From Pseudoxanthomonas dokdonensis (GTDB taxonomy: Bacteria > Pseudomonadota > Gammaproteobacteria > Xanthomonadales > Xanthomonadaceae): a DNA stretch of 64,000 nucleotides. The DNA is taken from contig NZ_LDJL01000005.1 in the NCBI RefSeq assembly GCF_001431405.1, forward strand, positions 1-64,000. Reading direction: 5' to 3'. Positions 43,840-53,697 of the stretch are shown in pieces. The notes under the pieces were generated by a model. It did not search any database. It was given only the letters and a program-made list of their open reading frames with translations, and had not been told where the DNA came from. A program made the translations under genes and the position numbers. How positions within the stretch are numbered: position 1 is the first letter of the stretch; each line of letters opens with the position of its first letter.

Positions 43840-44451
43840 TCAAGACGATGACCGGTGCGATTTTCGAAGCGACCGCGTCGCGACCGGAAACGGGCCGCGT
43901 ACGGCGCGGATACCGCGGATGTCGGCAGCCAGCGTCGTTTCCAGCATCGCCAGTCCCTGCCGCTTGCGTGCCGGGGTGATGGCGGCTACGGCATCGCCAG
44001 GCACCCACAACCGATATTCGCGCATGTCGGCATCCAGCGCGGTGGCCAGCACACACGAGTCCAACGCCACGCCGGTCAGTACCAGCCGCCGCACGCCCAG
44101 TTTGGCCAGCAGCACCGCCAGTGGCGTGGCCAGAAACGCCGAATGCTTGGGTTTGAGGATGTAATAGTCGCCCGGCCGCGGCGCCAGCAAACGAGCGATG
44201 GTCGCCGGCGGACCCGGTGTGGCGCGGCATTCGGCCACCAGATCAGCGAAACCAGCCTGCCACTGGGCGAAGTTGTCATTGACATAGATCACCGGTGCGG
44301 CGGCCTGGTCAAAGCGGCGTCGCAGTCGCTCAATGACCCTGGCGCAGGGGACCGCCGCCCGGCCGAGGCGCTCGCCACCCTCGAAGTCGAAACGATTCAT
44401 CATGTCGATGATGAGCAGGGCACATGCCCCGGCGGCGTGACGGTCGCTCAT
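43840..44451 (-). CDS. Isochorismatase-family cysteine hydrolase
   Basis: A 203-residue hydrolase of the nicotinamidase/isochorismatase fold. The triad is visible: Asp16 (LLIIDMMNRF), Lys in LKPKHSAFLATPL and Cys in LTGVALDSCVLATALDA. The substrate class (ureidoacrylate, N-carbamoyl compounds, nicotinamide) cannot be read from the sequence. The C-terminal tail is rich in Arg and Ser. It is a separate unit from the DUF72-nei pair, 53 bases away, but in the same direction. Confidence 0.9.
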   Translation of the reverse strand: MSDRHAAGACALLIIDMMNRFDFEGGERLGRAAVPCARVIERLRRRFDQAAAPVIYVNDNFAQWQAGFADLVAECRATPGPPATIARLLAPRPGDYYILKPKHSAFLATPLAVLLAKLGVRRLVLTGVALDSCVLATALDADMREYRLWVPGDAVAAITPARKRQGLAMLETTLAADIRGIRAVRGPFPVATRSLRKSHRSSS

Positions 44452-44491
44452 GGCGGCAACGGCAATGGTGATAGGCGTGTCGCCATCTCGC

Positions 44492-44785
44492 TCATCCCGC
44501 TGTTGTTCCGCCTTCCCGTGCCGGGTCGGCGCCGGCTGTGCGGCGGTGCCGTGTCAGCCATTGGCCGGCGATGGCAGTCAGCAGCAGGCAGCTGTTGGTA
44601 ACGGTGAATACCCAGTTTTCGAGCAGTACCGAATACACCACGAACAGCACCGATGCACTGGCCTGTCCGATGAACAACCAGTGCGACACGCCATTGGCCT
44701 GGGCGCTGCGCGATTGGGTGATGATTTGCCGGATCAGCGTGGCCAGCAGGATGGCCGATGCCGTCCAGCCGATGAGATCGATCAT
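44492..44785 (-). CDS. Small three-helix membrane protein, SemiSWEET/PQ-loop-like
   Basis: A 97-residue protein with three hydrophobic helices (IGWTASAILLATLIRQI, WLFIGQASASVLFVVYSVL, VTNSCLLLTAIAGQWL) and a polar tail. The length, the WTAS..L...RQI opening and the central QASASVLFVVYSVL are typical of PQ-loop SemiSWEET-type transporters, which dimerise to move sugars or other small solutes. The identification is by pattern only. It lies between the isochorismatase-like and MFS genes in the same direction. Confidence 0.7.
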   Translation of the reverse strand: MIDLIGWTASAILLATLIRQIITQSRSAQANGVSHWLFIGQASASVLFVVYSVLLENWVFTVTNSCLLLTAIAGQWLTRHRRTAGADPAREGGTTAG

Positions 44786-44890
44786 TTCAGGACCGGCTGA
44801 TGGACGATGCCGATCACGCTAGTCGGCACGCTGCCAACAGCAGGTGAAAGCGTTGGCCCGGCCGGTCGCCGGATCTGCGCCGGCGCCGGC

Positions 44891-46204
44891 TCAGCTCTTG
44901 TAGTTCATCGCCCGGTTGATGCCCAGCGCGGCCAGCGTGCCGATGGCGCCGGACAGCAGATAGGCACCGAGCCATGCCAGTCCGAACTGCGAGCACAGCC
45001 CCAGCGCCACCAATGGGGCGAACGCCGCGCCAATCAGCCAGGCCAGGTCGGCGGTCAGCGCCGCGCCGGTGTAGCGGTAACGGCGGCCGAAGTTGGCGGT
45101 CACCGCGCCGGCGGCCTGGCCGTAGGACAGGCCGAGCAGGGCGAAGCCAATCAGGATGAATGCCTTTTGACCGGTCGCGCCTCCGGCCATCAGGGTCGGG
45201 GCGAAACCGCTGAACATGGCGATGCAGACCGCCAGCCCGCCAAGGGTACGGGCGCGGCCGACGCGGTCGGCGATGATGCCGGAAGCGACGATGCCGGCGG
45301 CGGCAATGAAGCCACCGAGAATCTGCACGCTGAGGAAGCCGACGATCGACTGATCCGAATACAGCGTGATCCACGACAGCGGGAAGATGGTCACGATGTG
45401 GAACAGCGCATAGCTGGCCAGGGCGGCGAAGGCACCGACCACCACGTGCCGGCCCTTGACCCGGAACAGTTCGCCAATTGGCGTGGGCTCCAGTTCCAGT
45501 TCACCCATCTTGCTCTGGTATTCATCGGCGACCACCAGTCGCAGGCGGGCGAACAGCGCGACCACGTTGATCGCGAAAGCAACGAAGAACGGATAACGCC
45601 AGCCCCAGCTCAGCAGGTCCTGTTCGCTGAGGTTGGCGTACAGGAACGCGAACACGCTGGCGGCGACGATGAAGCCGACCGGCGCGCCCAACTGGCCCAG
45701 CATCGAGTACCAGCCACGGCGTTCCTTGGGCGTGTTGAGTGCCAGCAGCGACGGCAACCCATCCCACGAGCCGCCCATCGCGATGCCCTGCAGGATGCGG
45801 AAAAACGCCAGCAGCACGATCGCGAACACGCCCAGCTTGTCGTAGCCGGGCAGGAATGCCATGCCGGCGGTGGCGGTACCCAGCAGGAACAGCGCAATCG
45901 TCAGCTTCGCGCCCTGGCCCCAGCGGGTCTGGATCGACATGAACAACACCGTGCCCAGCGGCCGGGCGATGAACGCCAGGGCGAAGATCGCGAAGGCGTA
46001 CAGGGTGCCGTGCAGGCGGTCCATGAACGGGAAGAACACCGACGGGAACACCAGCGCCGAGGCGATGCCGTAGACGAAGAAATCGAAGTACTCCGAGGCA
46101 CGGCCGACGACGACACCGACGGCGATTTCGCCCGGGGCGACGTCGGCATGGGCGCGCACGCCATGATCGTGGGAGGATGCGGTGGGGCCGGTCACGGTAG
46201 CCAT
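44891..46204 (-). CDS. MFS transporter, metabolite:H+ symporter type
   Basis: Proton-coupled uptake of small organic acids or osmolytes is the usual role of this subfamily. The 437-residue protein has 12 transmembrane helices and signature segments VGRASEYFDFFVYGIA, FIARPLGTVLFMS, RILQGIAMGGSWDG and RGWYSMLGQLGAPVGF, all characteristic of ShiA/ProP-like MHS transporters. The substrate is unknown. The start is 152 bases from cyoA on the other strand, so the two promoters share a gap that contains an FNR-type box. Confidence 0.9.
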   Translation of the reverse strand: MATVTGPTASSHDHGVRAHADVAPGEIAVGVVVGRASEYFDFFVYGIASALVFPSVFFPFMDRLHGTLYAFAIFALAFIARPLGTVLFMSIQTRWGQGAKLTIALFLLGTATAGMAFLPGYDKLGVFAIVLLAFFRILQGIAMGGSWDGLPSLLALNTPKERRGWYSMLGQLGAPVGFIVAASVFAFLYANLSEQDLLSWGWRYPFFVAFAINVVALFARLRLVVADEYQSKMGELELEPTPIGELFRVKGRHVVVGAFAALASYALFHIVTIFPLSWITLYSDQSIVGFLSVQILGGFIAAAGIVASGIIADRVGRARTLGGLAVCIAMFSGFAPTLMAGGATGQKAFILIGFALLGLSYGQAAGAVTANFGRRYRYTGAALTADLAWLIGAAFAPLVALGLCSQFGLAWLGAYLLSGAIGTLAALGINRAMNYKS

Positions 46205-46320
46205 CTGCGGTAGGTGCGAAACGAAGGGAGGGGGAATCTGCCAGCCAAGCCTGACAGAGACCGGCCACGGTTGCGATAGGACAAAATGTCCAATAGTCCG
46301 GGCGGACGTGGCGGATTACA

Positions 46321-46334
46321 TTGACCCGGATCAA
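46321..46334. promoter_or_regulatory. FNR/Anr-type box upstream of cyoA
   Basis: TTGAC-CCGG-ATCAA matches the FNR/Anr consensus TTGAT-N4-ATCAA in nine of ten positions. It lies 22 bases before the cyoA start, and about 117 bases before the divergent MFS gene. That close to the cyo start it would most likely repress the low-affinity oxidase when oxygen is scarce. Confidence 0.6.
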
Positions 46335-46356
46335 TCAGGATGCAAATTCCCCCATC

Positions 46357-47418
46357 ATGTCCAACCTGAGCAGACTCCTGCGATCCGCCGTGCTGCTGCC
46401 CGCGGCAGGTCTATTGTCCGGCTGCAATCTGCTGGTGCTCAACCCGGCCGGTGACATCGCCGCGCGCCAAGGCAACCTGATCGTCGTGGCGACGTTGCTG
46501 ATGCTGCTGGTCATCGTGCCGGTGATCGGCCTGACCGTGTGGTTCGCCTGGCGCTACCGGGCCGGCAACCGCAGCGCCACCTACACCCCGGACTGGGATC
46601 ACTCGACCCAGCTGGAACTGGTGATCTGGGGCGTGCCGCTGCTGATCATCATCGCGCTGGGCGCGATCACCTGGATCAGCACCCATCTGCTCGATCCGTA
46701 CCGGCCGCTGGACCGGATTTCCGAGGGCCGGCCGGTACCGGCGGAGGTCAAGCCGCTGGAAGTGCAGGTGGTCGCACTGGACTGGAAGTGGCTGTTCGTC
46801 TACCCGGAGCAGGGCGTGGCGTCGGTCAACGAGCTGGCCATCCCGGTCGATCGCCCGGTCCATTTCAAGATCACCGCCTCGTCGGTGATGAACACCTTCT
46901 ACGTGCCCGCGCTGGCCGGCATGATCTACGGCATGCCGGGGATGGAAACCCAGCTCAACGCGGTGATCAACGCACCAGGTGAATACGACGGTTTTTCCGC
47001 CAACTACAGCGGCGCCGGGTTCTCGCACATGCGCTTCAAGCTGCACGGCGTGTCCGAAGCCGGCTTCGATCGCTGGATTGAACAAGTGCGTGGCAGCCAG
47101 GAGCAGTTGAGCCGCGAGGCCTACCTGGAGCTGGAAAAGCCCAGCGAGCGCGAACCGGTGCACCACTATGCCAGCGTCGACAGCGGCCTGTACAACGCCA
47201 TCCTCAACCGCTGCGTGGACATGGAACGGCTGTGCATGGACCAGATGATGGCCATCGATGCCGCCGGTGGACTGGGCATGAAAGGCCTGGATTCGCTGGC
47301 CACCCCGCGCAAGGGCGACCCGCGCCTGGGCACGTATGTGTCGGCCGACGTCTGCGAAGTCAATCCGTCCGCATCCGCCAAACCGCTGTCGCTGCTTGGC
47401 GGCATGAAGGCGCCATAA
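46357..47418 (+). CDS. cyoA: Cytochrome o ubiquinol oxidase subunit II
   Basis: Subunit II of the proton-pumping bo3-type quinol oxidase. The 353-residue lipoprotein has the lipobox LLSGC (Cys23), two transmembrane helices (about 43-65 and 87-107) and a periplasmic cupredoxin domain ([16 protein letters not shown], then [11 protein letters not shown]). The CuA cysteine pair of cytochrome c oxidases is absent from the cupredoxin domain, which marks it as a quinol oxidase. ATG 46357 was chosen because it precedes the lipoprotein signal. First gene of a cyoABCD-surf1-regBA run. Confidence 0.95.
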   Translation: MSNLSRLLRSAVLLPAAGLLSGCNLLVLNPAGDIAARQGNLIVVATLLMLLVIVPVIGLTVWFAWRYRAGNRSATYTPDWDHSTQLELVIWGVPLLIIIALGAITWISTHLLDPYRPLDRISEGRPVPAEVKPLEVQVVALDWKWLFVYPEQGVASVNELAIPVDRPVHFKITASSVMNTFYVPALAGMIYGMPGMETQLNAVINAPGEYDGFSANYSGAGFSHMRFKLHGVSEAGFDRWIEQVRGSQEQLSREAYLELEKPSEREPVHHYASVDSGLYNAILNRCVDMERLCMDQMMAIDAAGGLGMKGLDSLATPRKGDPRLGTYVSADVCEVNPSASAKPLSLLGGMKAP

Positions 47419-47452
47419 GCGCGCCGATAACCTGATTACCCTGGAACTGCCG

Positions 47453-49468
47453 ATGTCTCCTGAAAGTTTCAATCCGCCGGCGTCGCCGATCTTCGGCCGC
47501 ATGAGCCTGGACGCGGTGCCGATGCTGCACGAGCCGATCGTCGCGGTGACCTTCATCGCCACCATGCTCGGTGGCCTGGCGCTGGTCGCCCTGATCACCC
47601 GGCAGAAGCTGTGGGGCTACCTGTGGAAGGAATGGTTCACCAGCATCGATCACAAGAAGATCGGCATCATGTACATGGTGCTGGGCCTGGTGATGCTGCT
47701 GCGCGGCTTCTCCGATGCATTGATGATGCGCCTGCAGCAGGCGATGGCCTTCGGTGACAACCTCGGCTACCTGCCGCCGCACCATTACGACCAGATCTTC
47801 ACCGCCCACGGCGTGATCATGATCTTCTTCGTCGCCATGCCGCTGGTGACCGGGTTGATGAACTACCTGGTGCCATTGCAGATCGGCGCCCGCGACGTGG
47901 CGTTCCCGTTCCTCAACAACTTCAGCTTCTGGATGACCACCGCTGGCGCGGTGCTGGTCATGATCTCGCTGTTCTTCGGTGAGTTCGCCGCCACCGGCTG
48001 GCTGGCGTTCCCGCCGCTGTCGGGCAGCGCGTTCAGTCCCGGGGTCGGGGTCGACTACTACATATGGGCATTGCAGATAGCCGGCATAGGCACCTTGCTG
48101 TCGGGCGTCAACCTGCTGGTGACCATCATCAAGATGCGCGCACCGGGCATGGGCCTGATGAAGATGCCGGTGTTCACCTGGACCTCGCTGTGCACCAACA
48201 TCCTGATCGTGGTGTCGTTCCCGGTGTTGACCGCGGTGCTGGCGCTGCTGGCGATGGACCGTTACGTCGGCACTCATTTCTTCACCAGCGATCTTGGCGG
48301 CAACGCCATGATGTACGTCAACCTGATCTGGATCTGGGGCCACCCGGAGGTCTACATCCTGATCCTGCCGCTGTTCGGGGTGTTTTCGGAAATCGTCTCG
48401 ACCTATTCCGGCAAGCGCCTGTTCGGCTACTCGTCGATGGTCTACGCCACCGTCTGCATCACCGTGCTGTCGTACCTGGTCTGGCTGCACCACTTCTTCA
48501 CCATGGGCTCGGGTGCCAGCGTCAACTCGTTCTTCGGCATCACCACGATGATCATCTCGATCCCGACCGGGGCCAAGATCTTCAACTGGCTGTTCACCAT
48601 GTATCGTGGCCGGATCCGCTTCGAAGTGCCGATGCTGTGGACGATGGGCTTCATGATCACCTTCGTCGTCGGTGGCATGACCGGGGTGCTGCTGGCGGTG
48701 CCGCCGGCCGACTTCGTGCTGCACAACAGCCTGTTCCTGGTCGCCCACTTCCACAACGTGATCATCGGCGGGGTGGTGTTCGGCCTGTTCGCGGCGATGA
48801 CTCACTGGTTCCCGAAGGCGTTCGGCTTCAAGCTCGATGACTTCTGGGGCAAGGTCTCGTTCTGGTTCTGGCTGGCCGGCTACTGGTTCGCGTTCACCCC
48901 GCTGTACGTGCTGGGGCTGATGGGCGTGACCCGGCGCATGAGCCACTTCGACGATCCGTCGTTGCAGATCTGGTTCCAGATTGCCGCCTTTGGTGCGGTG
49001 CTGGTGGCGATCGGCATCGGCGCGTTCCTGTTCTGCATCTACATCAGCTTCCGTCGCCGCGAGCAGCTGCGCGATGTCACTGGCGATCCCTGGGATGGCC
49101 GTACCCTGGAATGGTCGACCTCGTCACCGCCGCCGGAATACAACTTCGCCTTCACCCCGGTGGTGCATGACACCGACGCCTGGTGGGACATGAAACAGCG
49201 CGGCTTCAAGCGCCCGACCAGCGGCTTCCTGCCGGTGCACATGCCGCGCAACACCGGGGCAGGGGTGATCCTGGCGCTGTTCAGCACGGTCTGTGGCTTC
49301 GGTTTGATCTGGCACGTCTGGTGGCTGGTGATTGCGGCGTTGCTGGCGACCGTCGCCTACGCCATCTACAACAGCTTCGACTACGACCGCGAGTACTACA
49401 TCCCGGCCGAGCAGGTGGCCGCCACCGAGCAGGCCCGCACCGCACAACTGGAGGCTGCCCGTGTCTGA
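47453..49468 (+). CDS. cyoB: Cytochrome o ubiquinol oxidase subunit I
   Basis: Catalytic subunit with heme b, heme o and CuB; reduces oxygen and pumps protons. The 671-residue protein has about 15 helices. Metal ligands appear in [11 protein letters not shown] (heme b His), [12 protein letters not shown] (CuB His and cross-linked Tyr), WLHHFFTMG (CuB His pair) and [11 protein letters not shown] (heme ligands). The ending is typical of CyoB. Its last eight bases overlap cyoC. Confidence 0.97.
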   Translation: MSPESFNPPASPIFGRMSLDAVPMLHEPIVAVTFIATMLGGLALVALITRQKLWGYLWKEWFTSIDHKKIGIMYMVLGLVMLLRGFSDALMMRLQQAMAFGDNLGYLPPHHYDQIFTAHGVIMIFFVAMPLVTGLMNYLVPLQIGARDVAFPFLNNFSFWMTTAGAVLVMISLFFGEFAATGWLAFPPLSGSAFSPGVGVDYYIWALQIAGIGTLLSGVNLLVTIIKMRAPGMGLMKMPVFTWTSLCTNILIVVSFPVLTAVLALLAMDRYVGTHFFTSDLGGNAMMYVNLIWIWGHPEVYILILPLFGVFSEIVSTYSGKRLFGYSSMVYATVCITVLSYLVWLHHFFTMGSGASVNSFFGITTMIISIPTGAKIFNWLFTMYRGRIRFEVPMLWTMGFMITFVVGGMTGVLLAVPPADFVLHNSLFLVAHFHNVIIGGVVFGLFAAMTHWFPKAFGFKLDDFWGKVSFWFWLAGYWFAFTPLYVLGLMGVTRRMSHFDDPSLQIWFQIAAFGAVLVAIGIGAFLFCIYISFRRREQLRDVTGDPWDGRTLEWSTSSPPPEYNFAFTPVVHDTDAWWDMKQRGFKRPTSGFLPVHMPRNTGAGVILALFSTVCGFGLIWHVWWLVIAALLATVAYAIYNSFDYDREYYIPAEQVAATEQARTAQLEAARV

Positions 49469-50090
49469 GCCGATTGCGATGACGCTTGCCGACGGCAAGC
49501 CGGTGTTCCTGGATCAGCAGGGTCAGCACCACCCACAGAACGGCACCCTGTTCGGGTTCTGGCTGTACCTGCTCAGCGATCTGATGATCTTCGCCTGTCT
49601 GTTCGCGACCTATGCGGTGCTGGGGCGCAGCTACGCGGCCGGGCCGTCGGGCGCGGATCTGTTCGAGCTGCCGCTGATCGCGGTCAACACCGCGGTGCTG
49701 CTGCTGTCCTCGATCACCTATGGCTTTGCGATGATCGCGATGCAGAAGCGCCGCAAGCAGGCGGTGATCGGCTGGCTGCTGGCGACCGGTGTGCTCGGGC
49801 TGGCGTTCCTGTCGATCGAAATGTACGAGTTCCATCACCTGATCCATATCGGTGCCGGACCGCAGCGCAGCGCATTCCTGTCCTCGTTCTTCGCCCTGGT
49901 CGGCACCCACGGCCTGCACGTGCTGTTTGGCGTGATCTGGCTGCTGGTGCTGTGCGTGCAGGTCGGTCGCGGTGGGCTGACCCGTGCCAACATGCGCCGG
50001 GTCGCCTGCCTGTCGCTGTTCTGGCACTTCCTCGACGTGGTCTGGATTGGCGTGTTTACCTTTGTCTACCTGATGGGCGTACTGCCATGA
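49461..50090 (+). CDS. cyoC: Cytochrome o ubiquinol oxidase subunit III
   Basis: Subunit III of the bo3 oxidase, stabilising the catalytic core. The 209-residue protein has five transmembrane helices and the family segments [32 protein letters not shown] and [18 protein letters not shown]. The start is GTG 49461, eight bases inside cyoB, with GGAGG eight bases upstream. Its stop overlaps the cyoD start (ATGA). Confidence 0.95.
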   Translation: MSEPIAMTLADGKPVFLDQQGQHHPQNGTLFGFWLYLLSDLMIFACLFATYAVLGRSYAAGPSGADLFELPLIAVNTAVLLLSSITYGFAMIAMQKRRKQAVIGWLLATGVLGLAFLSIEMYEFHHLIHIGAGPQRSAFLSSFFALVGTHGLHVLFGVIWLLVLCVQVGRGGLTRANMRRVACLSLFWHFLDVVWIGVFTFVYLMGVLP

Positions 50091-50503
50091 ACCATCACCA
50101 ACACGATCACGACGAACACATCGACGACGGCATCCCGCATGTCTCGGCGCGCGAATACCTGACCGGCTTCGTGATGGCGGTGGTACTGACCGCCATCCCG
50201 TTCGGCCTGGTGATGACCAACGTGGTCCACGGCTCGACCGCGATTGCCGGCGTGCTGCTGCTGTTCGCCGCGGTGCAGGTAGTCGTGCACATGGTCTACT
50301 TCCTGCACATGAACACCAAGTCGGAGGGCGGCTGGAATGCGTTGGCGCTGATCTTCACCGTGGTCCTGGTGATCATCGTGCTGACCGGTTCGATGTGGGT
50401 GATGCACCACATGAATGCCAACATGATGCCGGGCATGCACGATATGCAGGACATGCTTGGCGGTGGTGCCGGCAGCACCGGCCCGGCCAGCCCGACGCCG
50501 TGA
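50087..50503 (+). CDS. cyoD: Cytochrome o ubiquinol oxidase subunit IV
   Basis: Small accessory subunit of the bo3 oxidase. The 138-residue protein starts with a His/Asp-rich tail ([14 protein letters not shown]) and has three transmembrane helices ([57 protein letters not shown]). The C-terminal tail is unusually long, Met/Gly-rich ([18 protein letters not shown]) and ends in a Pro/Ser stretch; a metal-binding role is possible but unproven. Overlaps its neighbours on both sides. Confidence 0.93.
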   Translation: MNHHQHDHDEHIDDGIPHVSAREYLTGFVMAVVLTAIPFGLVMTNVVHGSTAIAGVLLLFAAVQVVVHMVYFLHMNTKSEGGWNALALIFTVVLVIIVLTGSMWVMHHMNANMMPGMHDMQDMLGGGAGSTGPASPTP

Positions 50504-51273
50504 CCGCGGGCGCGCCCCGGCGAGGGCGGCGCCGGGGGCTGCTGGCGCTGTTCGCCAGCGCACTGCTGCTGGCATTTGCCGGGTTCACCGCGCTGGGCGT
50601 CTGGCAGCTGCAACGGTTGGCCTGGAAACATGATCTGATCGCCCGCGTCGATGCCCGCATCCACGCGCCCGCCGTCGCTGCGCCGGCCCGGGATCGCTGG
50701 GCTGGCATCACTGCGCAAAGGGATGAATACCGTCGGGTCCACCTGTCCGGCCATTGGCTGCAACAGCCGGCCACCCGCACCCTGGCGGTCACCGAACTGG
50801 GTGGCGGCAGCTGGGAGTTGTTGCCGCTACGGACCGATGCCGGCGATTACGTACTGATCAACCGCGGCTTCGTCCCCACCGGGCAGGCTGGCGAAGCGCC
50901 ACCGAGCGGCCGGGTCGAGCTGCAGGGCCTGTTGCGGATCAGCGAACCCGGCGGTGGATTCCTGCGTCGCAACCGGCCGGCCAGTGGCCGCTGGTACTCG
51001 CGCGATGTCGCCGCCATCGCCGCTGCCTACGGATTGCCGGCGGGGCAGGTGGCGCCTTACTTCGTCGATGCCGATGCCAGCGCACCGGTCTTCGACGGCC
51101 AATGGCCTCGCGCAGGCATGACCGTAGTCAGGTTCCGCGATCACCATCTGCAGTACGCGCTGACCTGGTTCGCGCTGGCGCTGCTGAGCCTGCTCGCCGG
51201 TGGCTATCTGTTAGCGTCGGAGCGGCGTTTGCGGCACCATGGCCGGCATGCACGCGGCCACCCGCCCAGATGA
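50500..51273 (+). CDS. SURF1-family oxidase assembly protein
   Basis: Membrane protein that helps insert heme into heme-copper oxidases. The 257-residue protein has two helices, one near each end (LLALFASALLLAFAGFTALG and YALTWFALALLSLLAGGYLL). Between lies a periplasmic domain with GVWQLQRLAWKHDLIARVD, VLINRGFVP and HLQYALTWF, the SURF1 signature. It begins with GTG overlapping the cyoD stop, so it is translated with the cyo genes and probably matures that oxidase. Confidence 0.9.
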   Translation: MTAGAPRRGRRRGLLALFASALLLAFAGFTALGVWQLQRLAWKHDLIARVDARIHAPAVAAPARDRWAGITAQRDEYRRVHLSGHWLQQPATRTLAVTELGGGSWELLPLRTDAGDYVLINRGFVPTGQAGEAPPSGRVELQGLLRISEPGGGFLRRNRPASGRWYSRDVAAIAAAYGLPAGQVAPYFVDADASAPVFDGQWPRAGMTVVRFRDHHLQYALTWFALALLSLLAGGYLLASERRLRHHGRHARGHPPR

Positions 51274-52591
51274 GCGCAATCCAGGCACCGGGCGTCAGCG
51301 CCCGGCAGTGAAACAGTCACGCGACCACAGCGGCCTGCGCAACATGCAGCAGCTGATCCAGCTGCGCTGGATTGCGGTCATCGGCCAGGTGCTGACCATC
51401 CTGATGGTCCGCTACGTGCTGGACATCCAGCTGCCACTGGCCATGATGATGGCGGTACTGGCGGCGCTCGCGGTGTTCAACCTGTTCAGCCAGCTCTGGT
51501 GCAAACGGCGCAAGCGGGTCTCGCACGTGGCGCTGCTGGTCGGGCTGCTGGTCGACGTGGCCTCGCTGAGCATCCAGCTGTACCTGAGCGGCGGCATCAC
51601 CAATCCGTTCGTGTTCCTGTTCCTGCTGCAGGTGGTGCTGGGCACGGTCCTGCTGCCGTCGCCGTGGAGCTGGATCGTCGCCGCCGCCGCCGGTGCCTGT
51701 GTCACCGCGCTGGCGTTGCTGCCAACCCCGATCGAACTGGACGCGGTGCCCGGCGACGGCCTGGCCGATCATTACGTCCAGGGCCTGTTGATCTGTTTCC
51801 TGCTGGTGGCCGCGCTGCTGGTGGTGTTCATCACCCGCATCGGCCGGATCCTGCGCGAGCGCGATGCGCGGCTGGCCGAATGGCGGCAACGCGCTGCTGA
51901 AGAAGAGCACATCGTCCGCATCGGCCTGCTGGCCTCCGGCGCCGCGCACGAGCTGGGCACGCCGTTGTCGACGCTGTCGGTGATCCTCGGCGACTGGCAG
52001 CATCTGCCGACGGTCAGTTCGGAAGGCGAGCTGTACCATGACGTGGTCGAGATGCAGGCGCAGGTCGCCCGCTGCAAATCGATCGTCACCAACATCCTGC
52101 TGGCGGCCGGCGAAACCCGCGGCGAGGCACCGGTGGAAACCACCCTGCACGCGTTGCTTGATGACATCGCCGGGCAATGGCGCGCGGCGCGCAGCCCGGT
52201 CCAGTTCCGTTATCAGCGCGATTGCGACGAGAATCCGCGCATCGTCTCCGATACCGGGCTGCGGCAGATGGTGTTCAACGTGCTGGACAACGCACTGGAA
52301 GCCTCGCCGGACTGGCTGGCCATGGAGGTGGATTGCCGCGACGGGCAACTGCTGATGGATATCAGCGATGCCGGCGACGGCTTTGCCAGCGACATCCTGG
52401 AGCGGCTGGGTACGCCCTACAACTCCAGCAAGGGACGTGCCGGTGGCGGACTGGGGCTGTTCCTGTCGGTCAACGTCGCGCGTACGCTGGGTGGCAGCCT
52501 GCACGCGCGCAACCGGCCTGGCGGCGGCGCGGTGGTGACCCTGAGCCTGCCGCTGGCGGCCATCGCATTGGAGGAACCCGACGATGAGTGA
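51239..52591 (+). CDS. regB: RegB/PrrB/ActS-type redox sensor histidine kinase
   Basis: Global redox sensor that reads quinone-pool or oxidase state. The 450-residue protein has six transmembrane helices with the quinone-site motif GGITNPF (118-124) and an H-box with His237 in SGAAHELGTPLSTLS, the characteristic RegB variant. A HATPase domain with NVLDNALEASP, SDAGDGF and GGGLGLFLS follows. The start is uncertain: ATG 51239 lies inside surf1, and GTG 51308 would drop 23 residues and clear it. It overlaps regA by eight bases and follows the cyo operon, as redox regulators of respiration often do. Confidence 0.9.
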   Translation: MAGMHAATRPDERNPGTGRQRPAVKQSRDHSGLRNMQQLIQLRWIAVIGQVLTILMVRYVLDIQLPLAMMMAVLAALAVFNLFSQLWCKRRKRVSHVALLVGLLVDVASLSIQLYLSGGITNPFVFLFLLQVVLGTVLLPSPWSWIVAAAAGACVTALALLPTPIELDAVPGDGLADHYVQGLLICFLLVAALLVVFITRIGRILRERDARLAEWRQRAAEEEHIVRIGLLASGAAHELGTPLSTLSVILGDWQHLPTVSSEGELYHDVVEMQAQVARCKSIVTNILLAAGETRGEAPVETTLHALLDDIAGQWRAARSPVQFRYQRDCDENPRIVSDTGLRQMVFNVLDNALEASPDWLAMEVDCRDGQLLMDISDAGDGFASDILERLGTPYNSSKGRAGGGLGLFLSVNVARTLGGSLHARNRPGGGAVVTLSLPLAAIALEEPDDE

Positions 52592-53120
52592 TGAACGCCG
52601 GCTGCTGATCATCGAAGACGATGCCGCCTTTGCCCGGACCCTGAGCCGTTCGTTCGAACGCCGCGGTTACGCGGTCCGGCACCTGCCGGGCGATGCCGGC
52701 CTGGCGGCGCTGCTGGAGGAATTCAACCCGACCCACGCGGTGGTCGACCTCAAACTCAGTGGCGATGTCTCCGGCCTGGCCTGCGTGCAACACCTGCATG
52801 ATTTCGACCCGGATCTGATCATCGTGGTGCTGACCGGCTATGCCAGCATCGCCACCGCGGTCGAGGCGATCAAACTCGGCGCCCGCCATTACCTGGCCAA
52901 GCCCTCCAACACCGACGACATCGAGGCCGCGTTCAAGCGCACCGGCGGCGATGCCGAGGTCGAGCTGACCCACCGCACCACCTCGATCAAGACGCTGGAG
53001 TGGGAACACATCCACGAAGCACTGGCCGCCAGCGACTTCAATATTTCCGAAGCCGCCCGCCGGCTCGGCCTGCATCGCCGTACGCTGGCGCGCAAGCTGG
53101 AGAAGCGCCGGATCAAGTAG
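52584..53120 (+). CDS. regA: RegA/PrrA/ActR-type response regulator
   Basis: DNA-binding partner of RegB. The 178-residue protein has a receiver domain with Asp55 in AVVDLKLSGD and a Lys in YLAKPSN, a short Pro-poor linker, and a Fis-type helix-turn-helix (ISEAARRLGLHRRTLARKLEKRR) at the C-terminus. This compact layout and the HTH sequence are diagnostic of the RegA family. Targets here are probably respiratory genes including the adjacent cyo operon; that is inference from position. Confidence 0.92.
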   Translation: MSDERRLLIIEDDAAFARTLSRSFERRGYAVRHLPGDAGLAALLEEFNPTHAVVDLKLSGDVSGLACVQHLHDFDPDLIIVVLTGYASIATAVEAIKLGARHYLAKPSNTDDIEAAFKRTGGDAEVELTHRTTSIKTLEWEHIHEALAASDFNISEAARRLGLHRRTLARKLEKRRIK

Positions 53121-53247
53121 GCAAGCCCATGGCCACGGCCGCTGCCGCCGGCGCGTACACGTTGCGGTGGCAAACGGGCAGGGCGCCATCATCGGCTGCC
53201 GATGCGGCATATGTGCGGCAGCCACCACATCTTCACGGCAGCAGACA

Positions 53248-53547
53248 ATGAAACAACACCTGTACCGGATCACGGTCGAGCATCTGCGTGATGCCAGCGG
53301 GCACGCCCTTGATGATGCCTCGCCGCTGGTTTTCGAAGCCCGCAACCACGATGACATCCAGCAGGTGGTCGCCAAAGTCCTTGGCAAGCAGCTGTTCGAA
53401 CCGCAGACCGCCACCGCCTTCGCGGTGGGCCTGAAGTTGTTCAGTGAAGTGCTGCTGGAACATCGCAAGGACGAACTGTTCGCCGACTTGGCCCCGCATT
53501 TGGGCGCTTTCATGAAGAAGTTGAAGAGCCGTCCGTCGCCGCCCTGA
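53248..53547 (+). CDS. Small DUF3861-like protein
   Basis: A 99-residue soluble protein beginning MKQHLYRITVEHL, with an alternating strand/helix pattern and a basic helical end (LGAFMKKLKSRP). The opening resembles DUF3861 proteins as I remember them; no function is known for these. It stands alone between regA and an MFS gene, each more than 120 bases away. The recognised start is the ATG at 53248. Confidence 0.65.
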   Translation: MKQHLYRITVEHLRDASGHALDDASPLVFEARNHDDIQQVVAKVLGKQLFEPQTATAFAVGLKLFSEVLLEHRKDELFADLAPHLGAFMKKLKSRPSPP

Positions 53548-53599
53548 TCCGGTAGCGGTCAGCCCGTGGCACCGGTGACGTGGCCGGTCGAAATTTACA

Positions 53600-53628
53600 T
53601 TGACAGCGCTCGACAACCGACTCAATCT
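53600..53628 (+). promoter_or_regulatory. Weak promoter candidate upstream of the MFS gene
   Basis: A perfect -35 TTGACA (53600-53605) is followed at 17 bases by CAATCT (53623-53628), a poor -10. It is the only box pair seen in the 150 bases before the MFS start at 53698. Confidence 0.3.
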
Positions 53629-53697
53629 GCGTTGCCTTCGCGACCATCTTTTTCATTGATGGTGCCGGCGGCACCCCTTTTATTGCGTTCGACCCTC

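Noticed and set aside
47360-48946. 528-codon open frame antisense to cyoB
   Set aside because: Hydrophilic translation opposite a highly conserved membrane protein; an expected shadow of a hydrophobic GC-rich gene.
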